64,000 nt of DNA from assembly GCA_030549175.1 (NCBI GenBank), contig JAUKUA010000010.1, positions 124,001-188,000 on the forward strand, in the 5' to 3' direction. The notes beneath the pieces were generated by a model, which had not been told where the DNA came from, did no database searches, and saw only the letters and a list, made by a program, of their open reading frames with translations. The translations under genes and the position numbers were made by a program. This document shows, in pieces, positions 24,806 to 34,942 of this stretch (positions are counted from its first letter, which is position 1; every line of letters begins with the position of its first letter). Origin of the DNA: Lasiosphaeris hirsuta (lineage: Eukaryota > Ascomycota > Sordariomycetes > Sordariales > Lasiosphaeriaceae).

Positions 24806-25946
24806 TATGACATAAGCTAGCCTACGAAGGTTTAAGGTGTAATAATTATAAGATAAGATATTAAATAAAAAGTTAGACTATAAACCTTTAACTTTTTCTT
24901 AACTCTCGACTTAACTATTTAATAAACTATCTTAATAATTATTATTAGTCTAGTTTAAAGCTTTCATATAACGAACTTAAAAACTTAATCTTTATATGGT
25001 TAGTAAGCTTAAGGTTAGATTTAAAGGTTTAAAACAAAACGGTAAGAGAGTTAACTATCATAATATATCCGTCCTACTTATAAAAGGTTATGTATAAGAT
25101 ATAAAGATACTAAAATATCTAAAGGATCTTCCTAGTTACCCGTCGGTTCTAAATCTCCTTTCTAGCTACCTATCTCTCATACCTTACAAATTAATGGCTA
25201 CAAGCTAAGTAAAGCCGGCATATCATACGTTAATCCACGGCCAGTATTAGTACTTATCTATACAGCTTTAATGGCATAGTATCTATCGCTATAGATATTC
25301 CTTTATGTCCTTGGTACTTTCGTTAGCTACAATATTGTTAGGTCGATCCTATATCGGTTGTTATAGTAACGGTTCCCTTTATAACTTGTACGTGGGAGTT
25401 ACGGCTACCTATTACTACTAAAGCTAAACTCCGGAGAACGTCGGGTTCTAGGTCTTCTAAAGAAATGCCAGCGATAGTAGGAAGGTCCATGATTTGAAAG
25501 ACTAACTATAGGATCTGGGCTGACTATATAAGTCCTGACTACGATACTAAGGTTAAGTAGCTTGTTCATGACAAATCTGAAGTCTAATAACGTTACTTAG
25601 TACGGGTGGGGTCCGTTGTATAGCTACTCTAGCTTGTGAGTGGTTCTAGGTATCCCGTCGCGACCCGTGGGCACTTAGGAGAATCCGCTGACCTGTATGT
25701 CGGCTGAATAGGCCATTAGCCACACGTGGGATCGTGTCCCGAGGTTGAGCCACGTTATGGCCATCCTCTGTGATGGTTCCCTTATCCACGTGATCCGTGG
25801 GTCAATGGGTAGTGGTTCCTTCGCTACGTCGATCCATGATGGATGCTCGTAGGTCAATGGATGTTTGTGGTTCGTGCCGCTGGTGTATGGCTCGGTCAAG
25901 GAGGTCAGTGACCCTGTTGACCTTAGGTGAGCCTACCAGTGTGACA
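24806..25946 (-). repeat. right LTR of element A, with 214-base deletion
   Basis: It starts TATGACATAAGC and ends CCAGTGTGACA. Compared with the other copies it lacks the segment corresponding to 17156-17369 of element B. The deletion joins at a short AATATAT/TATAT microhomology near 25065. The final ~370 bases are far less RIP-mutated than the start. Confidence 0.82.
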
Positions 25947-25951
25947 GTTCC

Positions 25952-26130
25952 CGCTTAATTGAGCACAGGGAGTACGCTGCCATATAATGGCAGCGCGCCC
26001 TCCAAACTGATTGCCAACGGGCCATCCTTTACAAATTATTTACACCACTATACAATATGTCATGTCAGTGTTCATGTGAAGGACTACCAAAGTAACGCTT
26101 ACACAAGCGGTCTTTTTGACTGTAGCAGAC
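25952..26130 (+). repeat. right piece of the small LTR-like repeat
   Basis: Continues the repeat interrupted at 8673: CATATAATGGCAGCGCGCCC, then CAACGGGCCATCCTTTACAA and GTTCATGTGAAGGACTACC. It matches the complement of 47194-47350. Similarity is lost at about 26120. Confidence 0.65.
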
Positions 26131-26170
26131 ATGCCTTGTATAACGATACAATATCTATACTTTATGGATA

Positions 26171-27666
26171 TCCCTTTTAAAAGTTTTGCGTAGTACTAAG
26201 CTAGTCACAACCCGTTTATTACATACAACCCTGGTAACGCCGGGTAATATCTTACCCCTCCTTTCCTCGCCTTCTCCATTATTACACAACAAACAACACC
26301 ACACACACTATTGGTATTACTACAATGGCACAACATACAGACATTTCTACACGTACATTTGTTATTACCCTCAAGTTCCTAGTTTGTGGCCTTTCTTCAG
26401 CTGAGGTGTACAAAAAGACTAAGCTTACTGTTAGCACGATCAATTATATCTACGGCCTGTCATTAAGAATAAATGGCTAGAAGATACTTCTCGACCTGGT
26501 CGTCCACGTAAACAAGCCCTTGAGACTATTGAAAAGGTAGCTATAAAGATACAGAAGGATCAATACGGGCGTAAGAAATCTTGTGCTGATCTCGCTAGTG
26601 AATTAAGCTTAGACGATATCAATATCTTAGCTATGATAATTTGGAAGATTCTTAAGAAAGTAGGGTTTAAGAAGACTAAACTAACGAGGAAGCTTAGGTT
26701 GACGAAGAAGATAAGGGAGGAACGTTTAGAATGGTATCTTGATCATAAAGATTGAACTTTAAAAGATTAGAAAAAGGTTATTTAGTTTTGGTCTAATAAA
26801 ACTTCTGTTGTTTGACTTTATCACTAGGAGGATATTAAATATGGAGGAAAAGTAATGAATGTTTTCTTAGAAGTTATATTTGGGAATGTTAGAAAGGATA
26901 TTCTAAGTTTATGTTTTGGGATTGTTTTAACTACTTATGATAAGAAAGAACCTTACTACTACTAGCTCCCAGAAACGAAGGCTGAGAAGGAACAAGTAGA
27001 AAAGGATCTTAAAAAGTGGAATGAAGAGTTAAAGCCGATTATACGCGACGCTTAGGAACTCGAATCGAAGATAGCAAGACTTGGACTGAAGACGAAACCT
27101 AGACGAAAACCTATATGGCGGTAAAATAAAACAAACGGTAAACTTATTCGAAACTCAAAGGTGGGATAGACTGGTATCGGTATCAGACGAAAATCCTTAT
27201 ACCTAAACTCCTCCCCTTCGCTATTGACTGCGGTCCGGATACATTAGTCCAAGAGAACAAAGCCCATTCACACGCACATCACGCTCAACAACGGATTTAC
27301 GATATACATAAAGTCAAACGCTTTCTTTGACCAGGCAACTCACCTGATCTCAATATGATCAAGCCATGTTGGTTTTGGATGAAGCGGGAAACTACCAAAA
27401 AGGGGGCACCTAAAAGTAGGACGGAAGCTATACGAGTATGGGAGGAGTGCTGGAAAACCCCTACGTAGGAGCGTATCCAAGCCTAGATTGAGAGGATTGT
27501 TAAGTATATCTAACAGGTGATAAAAGTGTGAAGGAGGGAATGAGTACAAAGAGGGCCGCCGGAAAGAAAGGGATAGCCAGGATAGCTGAGATTGCAGGAT
27601 GGGTGGGATAGTATGTAATAAACGGGTTGTGACTGGCTTGGCACTGCGCAAAACTTTTGAAAGGGA
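26171..27666 (+). mobile_element. decayed Tc1/mariner element with 56-base TIRs
   Basis: The terminal inverted repeats are 26171-26226 (starting TCCCTTTTAAAAGTTTTGCG) and 27611-27666 (complement TCCCTTTCAAAAGTTTTGCG). At the left TIR the word GTAGTACTAAGCTAG replaces GCAGTGCCAAGCCAG of the right TIR, that is only RIP-type changes. The element is 1496 bases, normal for an autonomous fungal mariner. The left flank ends in TA but the right flank does not begin with TA, so the outer boundary or target duplication is not certain. Confidence 0.8.
26325..27500 (+). pseudogene. Tc1/mariner transposase relic
   Basis: The frame opens at ATG 26325 with an N-terminal helix-turn-helix-like part (AEVYKKTKLTVSTINYI near 26400), then an RPGRPRKQALE segment near 26500 typical of the linker in Tc1-like transposases, and a basic KKTKLTRKLRLTKKIREER stretch near 26670. 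The catalytic half is recognisable by AIDCGPDTL and, near 27320, PGNSPDLNMIKPCWFWMK, the conserved region around the third acidic residue. Several stops and frameshifts intervene, so it is inactive. It would cut and paste its own element if intact. Confidence 0.75.
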
Positions 27667-28111
27667 CTTCAGTAATGTATGCGGCATTGGCTGTGAAATT
27701 TCATTTCTTGGAGTAGGTTAATTTAGCTAGCGGGTGTGGGTGTCTGTCAGGGGGGAGGGGTGGAGGGGGGGTGAAGGAGGGGACTGGAGCGGATATTTGT
27801 ATTGTTCCGGGCTTGGCGTAGTATTTAGATGATATCTAAATAACTAAAATATGCCATTTTTCAACTTAAATAAGCCTCGTTTTTGTCAAATACAAGTCAA
27901 ATAGGAGCCGGATATTTGATTTATCTGATTTGGGCAAGGCGCTGCTTTGGATACTGTTAATTCCGTTGATAGATGTGTTGATGTGTGTAATCACGTTATT
28001 TGGCGATTAAATGGCGTGTAGAGGGCTTAATAACCTGTTGGAGTGGCAATGTGTTGTATTGCTACTATCTACTATGGGAGTAGGTGCAAGATCCAGGAAG
28101 TGGTCTTGCAC
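27667..28111. other. intergenic, G-rich tract
   Basis: A purine/G-rich run at about 27748-27785 contains several runs of four to seven G and could fold as a quadruplex. No gene or promoter signal is supportable. Confidence 0.4.
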
Positions 28112-28617
28112 CTACGTGAGGAAATAGGTGGTGGGCTGGAGCACAGGCCTATTGGCCTGTGCAGGCACGGCACCCTGTGTGCCTGTGTGCGCCTGGGAGT
28201 ACCCCACTCCCAACAAAAGGTGCTCCAAGTTCAGCTCCTGCATGTCAGCGTCAAGCTCAGTCAGACGAAATGGCAGAGCCAAGACCAGGGTGTCTTCTTG
28301 GAGTTCGGCTTGAGGACATGGGAAAACGTGAGATATAGTCGGTCGTCGGCGCCTTACGAGATGTTAAACGCTGTCATACGCTGGCTGTCCGGGATGCTGA
28401 AGGCCTTGTTTAGGTCTACTATGACGCCTGCGCCTGGTGAGTTCTCCTTGAAGGCGTACAGGACGCTGTTAGTGCCTAGACTGACGATGAGAGGGAGACC
28501 ATTCTCGTCGCGGACTGTGACAAACAGTGAGGAGCTGGGGATCGGGGTGGCTGCTACTTGGTGGGTGATGAGCTCTGAGCGCTGCTTGAGGAAATGCCAT
28601 GATGGGAAGGCGGATAT
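28112..28617 (-). pseudogene. two-exon fragment of an unrecognised gene
   Basis: A protein-like minus-strand frame runs 28617-28380 (WHFLKQRSELI, VTVRDENGLPLIVSLGTN, VLYAFKENSPGAG). A 71-base intron (28309-28379, donor GTATGA, acceptor AAG) then joins in frame to 28308-28112 (LALPFRLTELDADMQ) and a TAG stop. Together they make 144 residues plus stop. No start codon is present: the frame is closed by TAG just upstream, so 5' exons are missing or lie beyond an unrecognised intron. I do not recognise the family. A plus-strand frame over the same span looks less protein-like and starts at GTG. Confidence 0.4.
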
Positions 28618-30215
28618 CTAGGTTGTGGGCTACTGGATTGGTGTTGGTCCTCTCGCTTGAGGAAATGGGGGTTGGGAAAGATAGGATCCTCCCCTTTTGA
28701 AATGACGACAGTGGGCACTTATCAGCATACCCTACGACTTTGATAGGTGCACTTTTCCAGGCCCAGAGACGAAGTAGTTGGGAAGCCAATACCGCTCATA
28801 ACTTACAGGTAGGAGAGGTTTCGGGCAGCGATTAATGAACGACACGGCTAAGCCGCCTAGAGAAAAGGCGAATAAAACACTTAAAAAAGATAACAAGTGG
28901 GTTGTGGAATTCGTGAGAGGCGACATTGAACCCGAGGGCCATTTGCTAGATATACTGCGGCGGGTACGGATTTTGCATACCCAGCAATTCCGGCGTAAAC
29001 TACCTTGCCTAAAAATATGTGGGAAGATATGATACCGTTAACGTCGGTACTAACATGGAGCACTAACTAAAGTTGAACGTTTGGCACAGCGTAAGGCTTC
29101 TAAACCCACTCTCGTCAATGCCCTAACCAAAGGTCTCTCACCCACGTATTAATCAGTATCGGGGCGATGAGGCCGCCTCCCTAAAGGCTCAAGATATCGC
29201 AGTTGGGTCGCCTCGGCACGCCTACCACCTAGCTCCCAGTCTCGCCAGGCTGCAGCGAGGAAATTGGACTGCTCGGTACTAGGTAGCCTAAGAAGCGGCT
29301 TGAGGAACGCAATAATTCAGGAGGCTATCGCGGATATAGTAAGCGACGATGTAGTTCGACTTGTGATGGGTCGTCGGTTGTGGTTAGCCGATTTGGCGGC
29401 TACGCGGTGAGTTAATTTTGTACATCTCGCCTCGTCAGTACCTAGTTAGTTTATTTCGTCGTGGCCGTAAGCTTGAATGCGTCCAAAAAGGCAGTAGGCA
29501 CACGTATTGCTCGCCCTGGCTCAGGCTCGGCTCAGTCCCTGCTAGGATTTGCTCAGGGAGCGGGTGGGCAAGCACCTATGGGAAGCGGACATCACGTGGG
29601 AGCCTCACGAGTGACACCTAGCAATTATAGGTGCATCATGTTACCTTTTCAGCCTCATGCCCGAAATCTATCATATTAATGACACAGTAGCCGAATGCAG
29701 GATTCAAATCGTTATCATCAATCTGATCCCGGATCAAATCATTTTTCCCGAGCGTCAACCCCCTTCCCGAGGAGGGTGGGAGGCACCTGTGCATCACGCC
29801 ACTGCTCAGCAACCCCGCACTACCCGATCGACGGCGTTGGTTGTAGCTTAGCTGGCAATGCGAGACTCCGCAGACCTGTTAAATCGGGTGCCTCAAATGC
29901 CTAAGTGCTGGGCTGGGACAAGATCGGTGGGGTTAGCAGAGCCTGGCTAACAACATGCCCCTCCTAGGCGGCGTCCAAACGATGTTTTGAGGCACGTCTT
30001 CTGATATAACGCTGAAATGCAGACCCGGAACACCCTAAACTGAAGTCAGTGGCAGACAGTTTCGTCTTGGAGGGTGCCACATCACCATATTATCGGCGCC
30101 TCCTTCAGCCACCATCAAAGGAGTCAGTTCGTTGACCGTTTTCCTGCCTCTGCAGAGAGCAGAAAAAATCGTCCTCTTAAGCAGGCCGCGGACATAGCTC
30201 TCCAGCATCAGCAAT
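28618..30215. other. intergenic, no supportable gene
   Basis: Short frames are present but they begin at non-ATG codons or lack protein-like character. A stretch at 29845-29905 (TAGCTTAGCTGG followed by CTCAAATGCC) recalls a tRNA A-box but no cloverleaf can be drawn. Confidence 0.4.
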
Positions 30216-31958
30216 ATGGAAAGCTTGACACTGACAACATTACACGCTGCACCAGACAAAGACATCTTACAAACCATGGCTGCGCTTCTTAGACGCGATG
30301 TGTCGTTTTCTTCCGTCACGATGGAGACGGGCCTCCATCAGGCTGCGGCACTAGCAGCAATGACACTTCTTTTCACCGCTCATAGGTCCATTGTCAACAT
30401 CGGATTCACCAACCGTCGCCGCGGACTATCCACAGACACATACATTGTCTTGATCATCGGACTCGTGGTTTTCACTTGGACAGCCCTCGTTATCGGCAGT
30501 GGGGTATTGCTCGGCGATCGGCCATGCCTCCAGAGCTTCCGGCAGTGCGGTGCAAGGCTTGCCTATGTCCCGTGGATCATGATCATCTTGTTCATATTTT
30601 GGCTCATCGCATACGGGGACATGGCTCTCCACCTCCGGTCAAAGGACTCCCTGATCTCGAGCAACGACGAGAGCGACAAAACCAACGAGGCCTCTCTGCC
30701 AGCACCCACCACTAACCCGAAACCAACCCATAACAAGCTCCTAAACCTCCACCTCCCTCGCTATGGCCACTGGGGCATCTGGAAGATGGAATGCTCGCAC
30801 GGCCCCACGAACTGGTCCGGTTCCCTGAATCCTTGGTTCCGCTGGACGCTCTACCTCACCATCCTCTCCGTCTGCATGACCGTCTCCATTGCGGCCCTCA
30901 TGGAGAGCCTCTACACCATCGGCCTGCTGACCACCGTCGGCGTCGTTCTATTCATGACGGGCGCCTCAGGTAAAAACGACTACGCAACCGCTCCGCATCT
31001 CTACACGCGCGACACCCTCCGCGTCATGCTTCACACGAGGCATCGCATGGGCACCGCGTACATCCTCCCATGTCGCGACCGCGGCTTTGACGCCGTCTGG
31101 GGCCCCAAGATCGAGTACGAAAACCGCGCTCTTGATAAGGCGCAGGAGCAATTCGTCAAGGAAGGCGGGTACGGCAAGAAGCGCACCCATATCAGCATGG
31201 ACAGCCTCCTGTCATGGTTTAACAACGCTGCGGCGGGGCTGGAAGACGAGGATATCATCGACTTGGCCGAGTGGCTGTATACTCCCGAGCACAAGCCCGT
31301 CATGTGCCGTCTGGCGCCGAGTTGTAAACGACAGGCCGGGATCCATCTACTCAACTATAGTTTGATGGGGGCCTTGGTTCACGCCGAGTACATCGTGTTC
31401 CAGAACCTTGATATGATACAAAAAAAGCGACTTGGCCTGGCGCGTCTGGCGGCGACGCTGAGGTCCTCTCGCGGGACGGGGTTGCAGCTAGACGGCGGGG
31501 TGAAGCAAATTGGTGAGCCAAAGAATGGTGAGAAAAAGGAATTTGCGGAGGGGTACCGCGAGGCGGTCAAGTACGTCTATCGACTCTTCGGCATGGAAGC
31601 GGAGGACATGGCACTGTATCCGAAGTCGGTCTGTCCACAAAGGAGCATCGTGTTTGAGGATGCCGAGCTTCCAAAGACCATTGGAGAGTATGTCGGGAAG
31701 CTTTGGGAGTATTGCATTGGCCGCGAGGAGTCTACTCTCGCGGCTCTGCATGCCTTCACGCTGTTCTACCAGGCTGATATTGGGAATGACCCGCCCAACG
31801 GATGGCATGGTTTCCCGCTTTTGGTCAAGGATAGGGAGGGGGATATGGTGACGTGGCAGATTATTTGGAGGCAGGCTTGGTATGGGGCGATTATTTCTCA
31901 GATTACCAGTATGAGTCCTATTATTTTCAGTGCGTTTGTTGCGGGGGTTTTGCAGTGA
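30216..31958 (+). CDS. unknown polytopic membrane protein, 580 residues, intronless
   Basis: A single uninterrupted frame runs from ATG at 30216 to TGA at 31956-31958. Hydrophobic segments lie at about residues 76-98, 118-138, 208-229 and 233-251, with weaker ones near 42-58 and 555-578. Between the first and second pairs is a polar Ser/Asn/Pro loop (about 142-178). Residues 255-550 form a mainly soluble part containing GLEDEDIIDLAEWLYTPEHK and a Cys-containing CRLAPSCKRQ. I do not recognise the family; lineage-specific fungal membrane proteins of this build are common. Internal ATGs at residues 21 and 36 are alternative starts; I kept the longest. The long protein-like frame, GC-rich third positions and lack of RIP support a real gene. 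Confidence 0.75.
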   Translation: MESLTLTTLHAAPDKDILQTMAALLRRDVSFSSVTMETGLHQAAALAAMTLLFTAHRSIVNIGFTNRRRGLSTDTYIVLIIGLVVFTWTALVIGSGVLLGDRPCLQSFRQCGARLAYVPWIMIILFIFWLIAYGDMALHLRSKDSLISSNDESDKTNEASLPAPTTNPKPTHNKLLNLHLPRYGHWGIWKMECSHGPTNWSGSLNPWFRWTLYLTILSVCMTVSIAALMESLYTIGLLTTVGVVLFMTGASGKNDYATAPHLYTRDTLRVMLHTRHRMGTAYILPCRDRGFDAVWGPKIEYENRALDKAQEQFVKEGGYGKKRTHISMDSLLSWFNNAAAGLEDEDIIDLAEWLYTPEHKPVMCRLAPSCKRQAGIHLLNYSLMGALVHAEYIVFQNLDMIQKKRLGLARLAATLRSSRGTGLQLDGGVKQIGEPKNGEKKEFAEGYREAVKYVYRLFGMEAEDMALYPKSVCPQRSIVFEDAELPKTIGEYVGKLWEYCIGREESTLAALHAFTLFYQADIGNDPPNGWHGFPLLVKDREGDMVTWQIIWRQAWYGAIISQITSMSPIIFSAFVAGVLQ

Positions 31959-33700
31959 GGGGACAGGAGAAGAAGTATTGGTTGGGTGATAGGGGTTGAG
32001 GTTTCTCTCAATTAGTTGCCATTTCCTGTCTAATTCCCCAAGCTGCTTGTAAGTGTTTGGATTAGATTCGGGGTGGAATCCGAGTGTGTATAGCATACTC
32101 GCCTGGATCTTGAAACTAGATTCGAGCCGGGGGGTTTAGCCAGGGTTAAGTCCTGTTTGCAATAGCGTCCTTTCTTTTTAGCAAAATCGCGTACGATTTC
32201 CTACACGAATTCCTGCATCACCTGCGGGTATCTGTGCACCTTTTTATTGAATAGACAAGTAAGCAGTGCGCTACGACTTGGTGGAGTACCTTGAATCCGG
32301 GACTTAGTAGTCAGTCGTCAAGCGTTTATCCCCTATTACTGCTGGTGGGCCCGTCACACCCCCTCCACAAGTTTAGCCCATCTCAACATTCGCAGAGTGT
32401 CACTAATCACATAGGGTCACCAGACGTCTCCCAGTTGTGTTTGTGACAATGAGAATGCAAAGTGATATCTGTATCTTGATGTAGCAGCTAACTAATGGTG
32501 CAATGGTGCTTACAGAACTCCCCACAATTCAGTCACGACCACGTTCTCATCCCTCAGAAGCAACTTAAAGCACATCCGGCCAACCGTCAAGTTTTGTAGG
32601 TAGGCTCCGGGCGCTGAAACTGACGGACATGCGTCATTGATTACGCGTGGCTCCCGTTCACGTGCAGGGCGTCTAAGTAGGCGTCAAACAGAGCTCGATT
32701 CAGAAGACCAATAATAGACTTCTAGGAAGTGTAGTACGTCTGATGAATATAGGAAGAACTTTTGACGGGAACTAATCATCTCTCCCTCCAGGAGGGTAGA
32801 GCCGCGCATAGGGCCGCGTGTCAGTGAAGGCCGGGATAAAAGGCGTAGTCCTTCACCTTGCCAACGCTGACCACCTTATCAAAGTGATCAATGAACTTCC
32901 CCCCAGGTGCATCTCCATTTCTACCCGCGTGACCAAACCTTGCGACCCACTTCTGTCGAGACTCTCACAGAGGGAAGCAAAGTAATAAGAAGGATCCTGT
33001 ATGAGGGGCCACCTTTAGTGAAACAAATATCCCGGAACATGGAGGTCTCGAGCTCATTAGATTTATCTAATCTCGCCTATTCAACAACCTCGGGAGGGAT
33101 CCGTGATACTGGAAGATTTCCGTAGTAGCAAACGGCGAGCCGAAGATCGTTTTCGTGGGGATTAAGTAACTGAACGGCGCTGTACGTCCTTCTCTTGTGA
33201 ACTGGTGATAAAGAGGAAGCATGCAAGGAAACATGGTGCATTCTCACACGAAACTCTTAACCTGAAGACTTTTCAAGGCTTCTAGCAGAACCGGCTCCCG
33301 AGGCGGCACGAGCGGGGGGGAGGTTCCCAGTCAAAGTGCTGGGCGGTACTGGGAGTTCTTTGAGCGAAGATTAGTTATGCATATTTTAACGATGTCCATA
33401 ATTCTTAGGATACCTAAATGGTTATACTTAAAATATAGATCGATGTAGTCGTGATTAACGGTTAATCTCCTTTAGCTCGGGAAGGGGCTGTATTCTTAGA
33501 TCGGGATTTAGCCAAAGTATCACTAGAAGTATTGAAATCGTTATTTACGTACTTCATAATACATCCTATTCCGGGATGTTTAAGTTTTGCCGGGAACTTC
33601 GGCGTCGCTGGTAGAACTCGGGTTCACTATTACCTCAACTAGTCAATTTTTAAATTTAATTAAATTGTAGATATTAAGAGGATTTTCTACCTCAATATCC
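31959..33700. other. intergenic, no supportable gene
   Basis: About 1.7 kb with only short frames. From about 33380 composition becomes AT-rich, leading into the relic at 33703-34420. Confidence 0.4.
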
Positions 33701-33702
33701 CG

Positions 33703-34420
33703 TCATAAAAGAAATCTTAAAGAACACTTTATATAAATATTTGAAGTCCGGATCGATAAAATTTGACAACTTATCATCCTTACTGGTCGTAGAACGTCGA
33801 TAGTAAAGTCGAACTGGCTTTTGTAATCTTCGGTAAGACTTTCGAACTTATTACCTATATTCTTAAAATAACTTTCAAGACTCTCCATCTCTATACTACT
33901 ACTATTAAGACCCTAGAATGACGATGGTATCTTCTGGAAAAGCCTAAATGCTTTACTTAAACGGTAACTCTGGCGGGATTTAAGTAAAACATCATAATAA
34001 TTAAGGCGTCGGCAACCGCTTCCGGATCTGCTCTGATGTATTTTTGAATGTCTTCCTCGGCGCCTTTGATAAGACTCCCTAGCAAGATGCGTTTCTTTTC
34101 AATAACTGGACTATACGCGGCCATGACGCGGGCGGACGAGTTGCGTTCGCCTGAATTGCCTGTAAGCTCTGCGATTTGGCTTCCCGGCGCCTTGAGGTGG
34201 AAGTTACCAGTAGTGTCTCTCTTGGCCTTCTCGAGCGTCACCTGCGTAGTTTAGCGGCTCGTCCTGGATTGCGGGAGCAGCTTTTCGAGGCCCTTGATAT
34301 TGTTAATGTGCTTCTCCACCTCGCGCTCATTCAGGAAGATAGCTGAGCATTTCTTTCCCGCTATGAATGCAGTTCAGGTAAAGATTGACTCATCTCTTGA
34401 TGCTTTTTAATTGAATTAAG
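33703..34420 (-). pseudogene. decayed gene fragment, unrecognised
   Basis: The minus strand reads EREVEKHINNIKGLEKLLPQ near 34300, passes a stop, then continues in frame through 34241-33957 (ending SLIKGAEEDIQKYIRADPEAV, ALIIMMFYLNPARVTV). A further protein-like piece lies at 33888-33703 (ESLESYFKNIGNKFESLTED). The GTG at 34239-34241 is not a credible start. The AT-rich left half suggests RIP or drift has eroded one end. The charged helical character is clear but I cannot assign a family. Confidence 0.4.
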
Positions 34421-34667
34421 TGCCGAAAAAAGAGTTTCATTGTGCGTAAATCGTCGTTTGCCCTGGCAAAAGGCTTAGGGGCGTTCCTATGTGCTAATAG
34501 ACGAGGAGTAAACGAGAGTCTACGGCTCAGTATGGTTTACATTCCTTTTGCTTTGTCGAATACGCCGGTACTGATGGTGTGAAATTATTCTGGATCTGCT
34601 AGATTGAGCAATATTTAACTCTGCTATACGTTGTCGATTAGAATCCGAACATTAAAATCGGATCGCA

Positions 34668-34928
34668 TTATTTATGAGCACCTCTCCTGCCCGGCTGACT
34701 ATTTTTAGTAGAATTGGGGGGAGGGGGGAGGGGTTGATTAGCTGCATACCTCTGGCTCCTAGTCAAAAAGCCATCCAAAGACCACTTTTCCGCATAAGCT
34801 AAATCTAGCAAGCATTGTCCAACAATGGCTATCCAGTAAGCCACAAAGTGCGGCTCATTCCAGAGCATGTTAGCAAGCGAAAAAGTCACCGACACAGTCA
34901 AGCTAACTATCCACCACCTAAACCACAA
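34668..34928 (-). pseudogene. short hydrophobic frame beside an inverted-repeat element
   Basis: The frame encodes a Trp-rich hydrophobic segment (WFRWWIVSLTVSVTFSLANM) and a proline-rich tail, but opens at TTG just 15 bases from the inverted-repeat element at 34943. It may be the 3' end of a membrane-protein gene disrupted by that insertion. No upstream exon is recognisable on the other side. Confidence 0.3.
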
Positions 34929-34942
34929 TAAGCTAGTAAAAT

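Larger units (their letters stand above)
8674..25946 (-). mobile_element. Gypsy retrotransposon A, interrupted by element B
   Basis: The outer element runs from TATGACACAGGCC (8674) to AGTGTGACA (25946), flanked by the perfect 5-base duplication GTTCC (8669-8673 and 25947-25951). Its left LTR is 8674-9491 plus 18224-18760 (1355 bases), its internal region 18761-24805, and its right LTR 24806-25946 (1141 bases, with a 214-base internal deletion near 25065). Decayed pol is on the minus strand: integrase-like near 20000-20130, reverse transcriptase near 21170-21210, zinc-knuckle-like near 22560-22620. The order gag-RT-integrase is that of Ty3/Gypsy. All frames are closed by RIP. Confidence 0.85.
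2400..25950. other. RIP-mutated AT-rich retrotransposon block
   Basis: About 23.5 kb is dominated by TA-rich words such as TTATAG, CTTAGT and ATAAGG, with CA and TG dinucleotides strikingly rare and no long reading frame on either strand. Paired LTR copies differ almost only by C-to-T and G-to-A changes, mostly CpA to TpA and its complement TpG to TpA. This is the known footprint of repeat-induced point mutation in Pezizomycotina. Composition returns to normal abruptly at about 25950. Less mutated islands occur near 3000-3400, 5880-6520, 17800-18218 and 25570-25946. Confidence 0.9.

Noticed and set aside
2400..25950. AT-rich block as centromere or mitochondrial DNA
   Set aside because: Identifiable LTRs, target duplications and CpA-to-TpA changes explain it as RIP-mutated transposons; a centromeric location cannot be tested from this window.
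28043..28621. 192-codon plus-strand frame
   Set aside because: It opens at GTG and is less protein-like than the two-exon reading on the opposite strand.
29845..29905. tRNA or SINE-like A-box and B-box resemblance
   Set aside because: No acceptor or anticodon stem can be paired and the B-box is poor.
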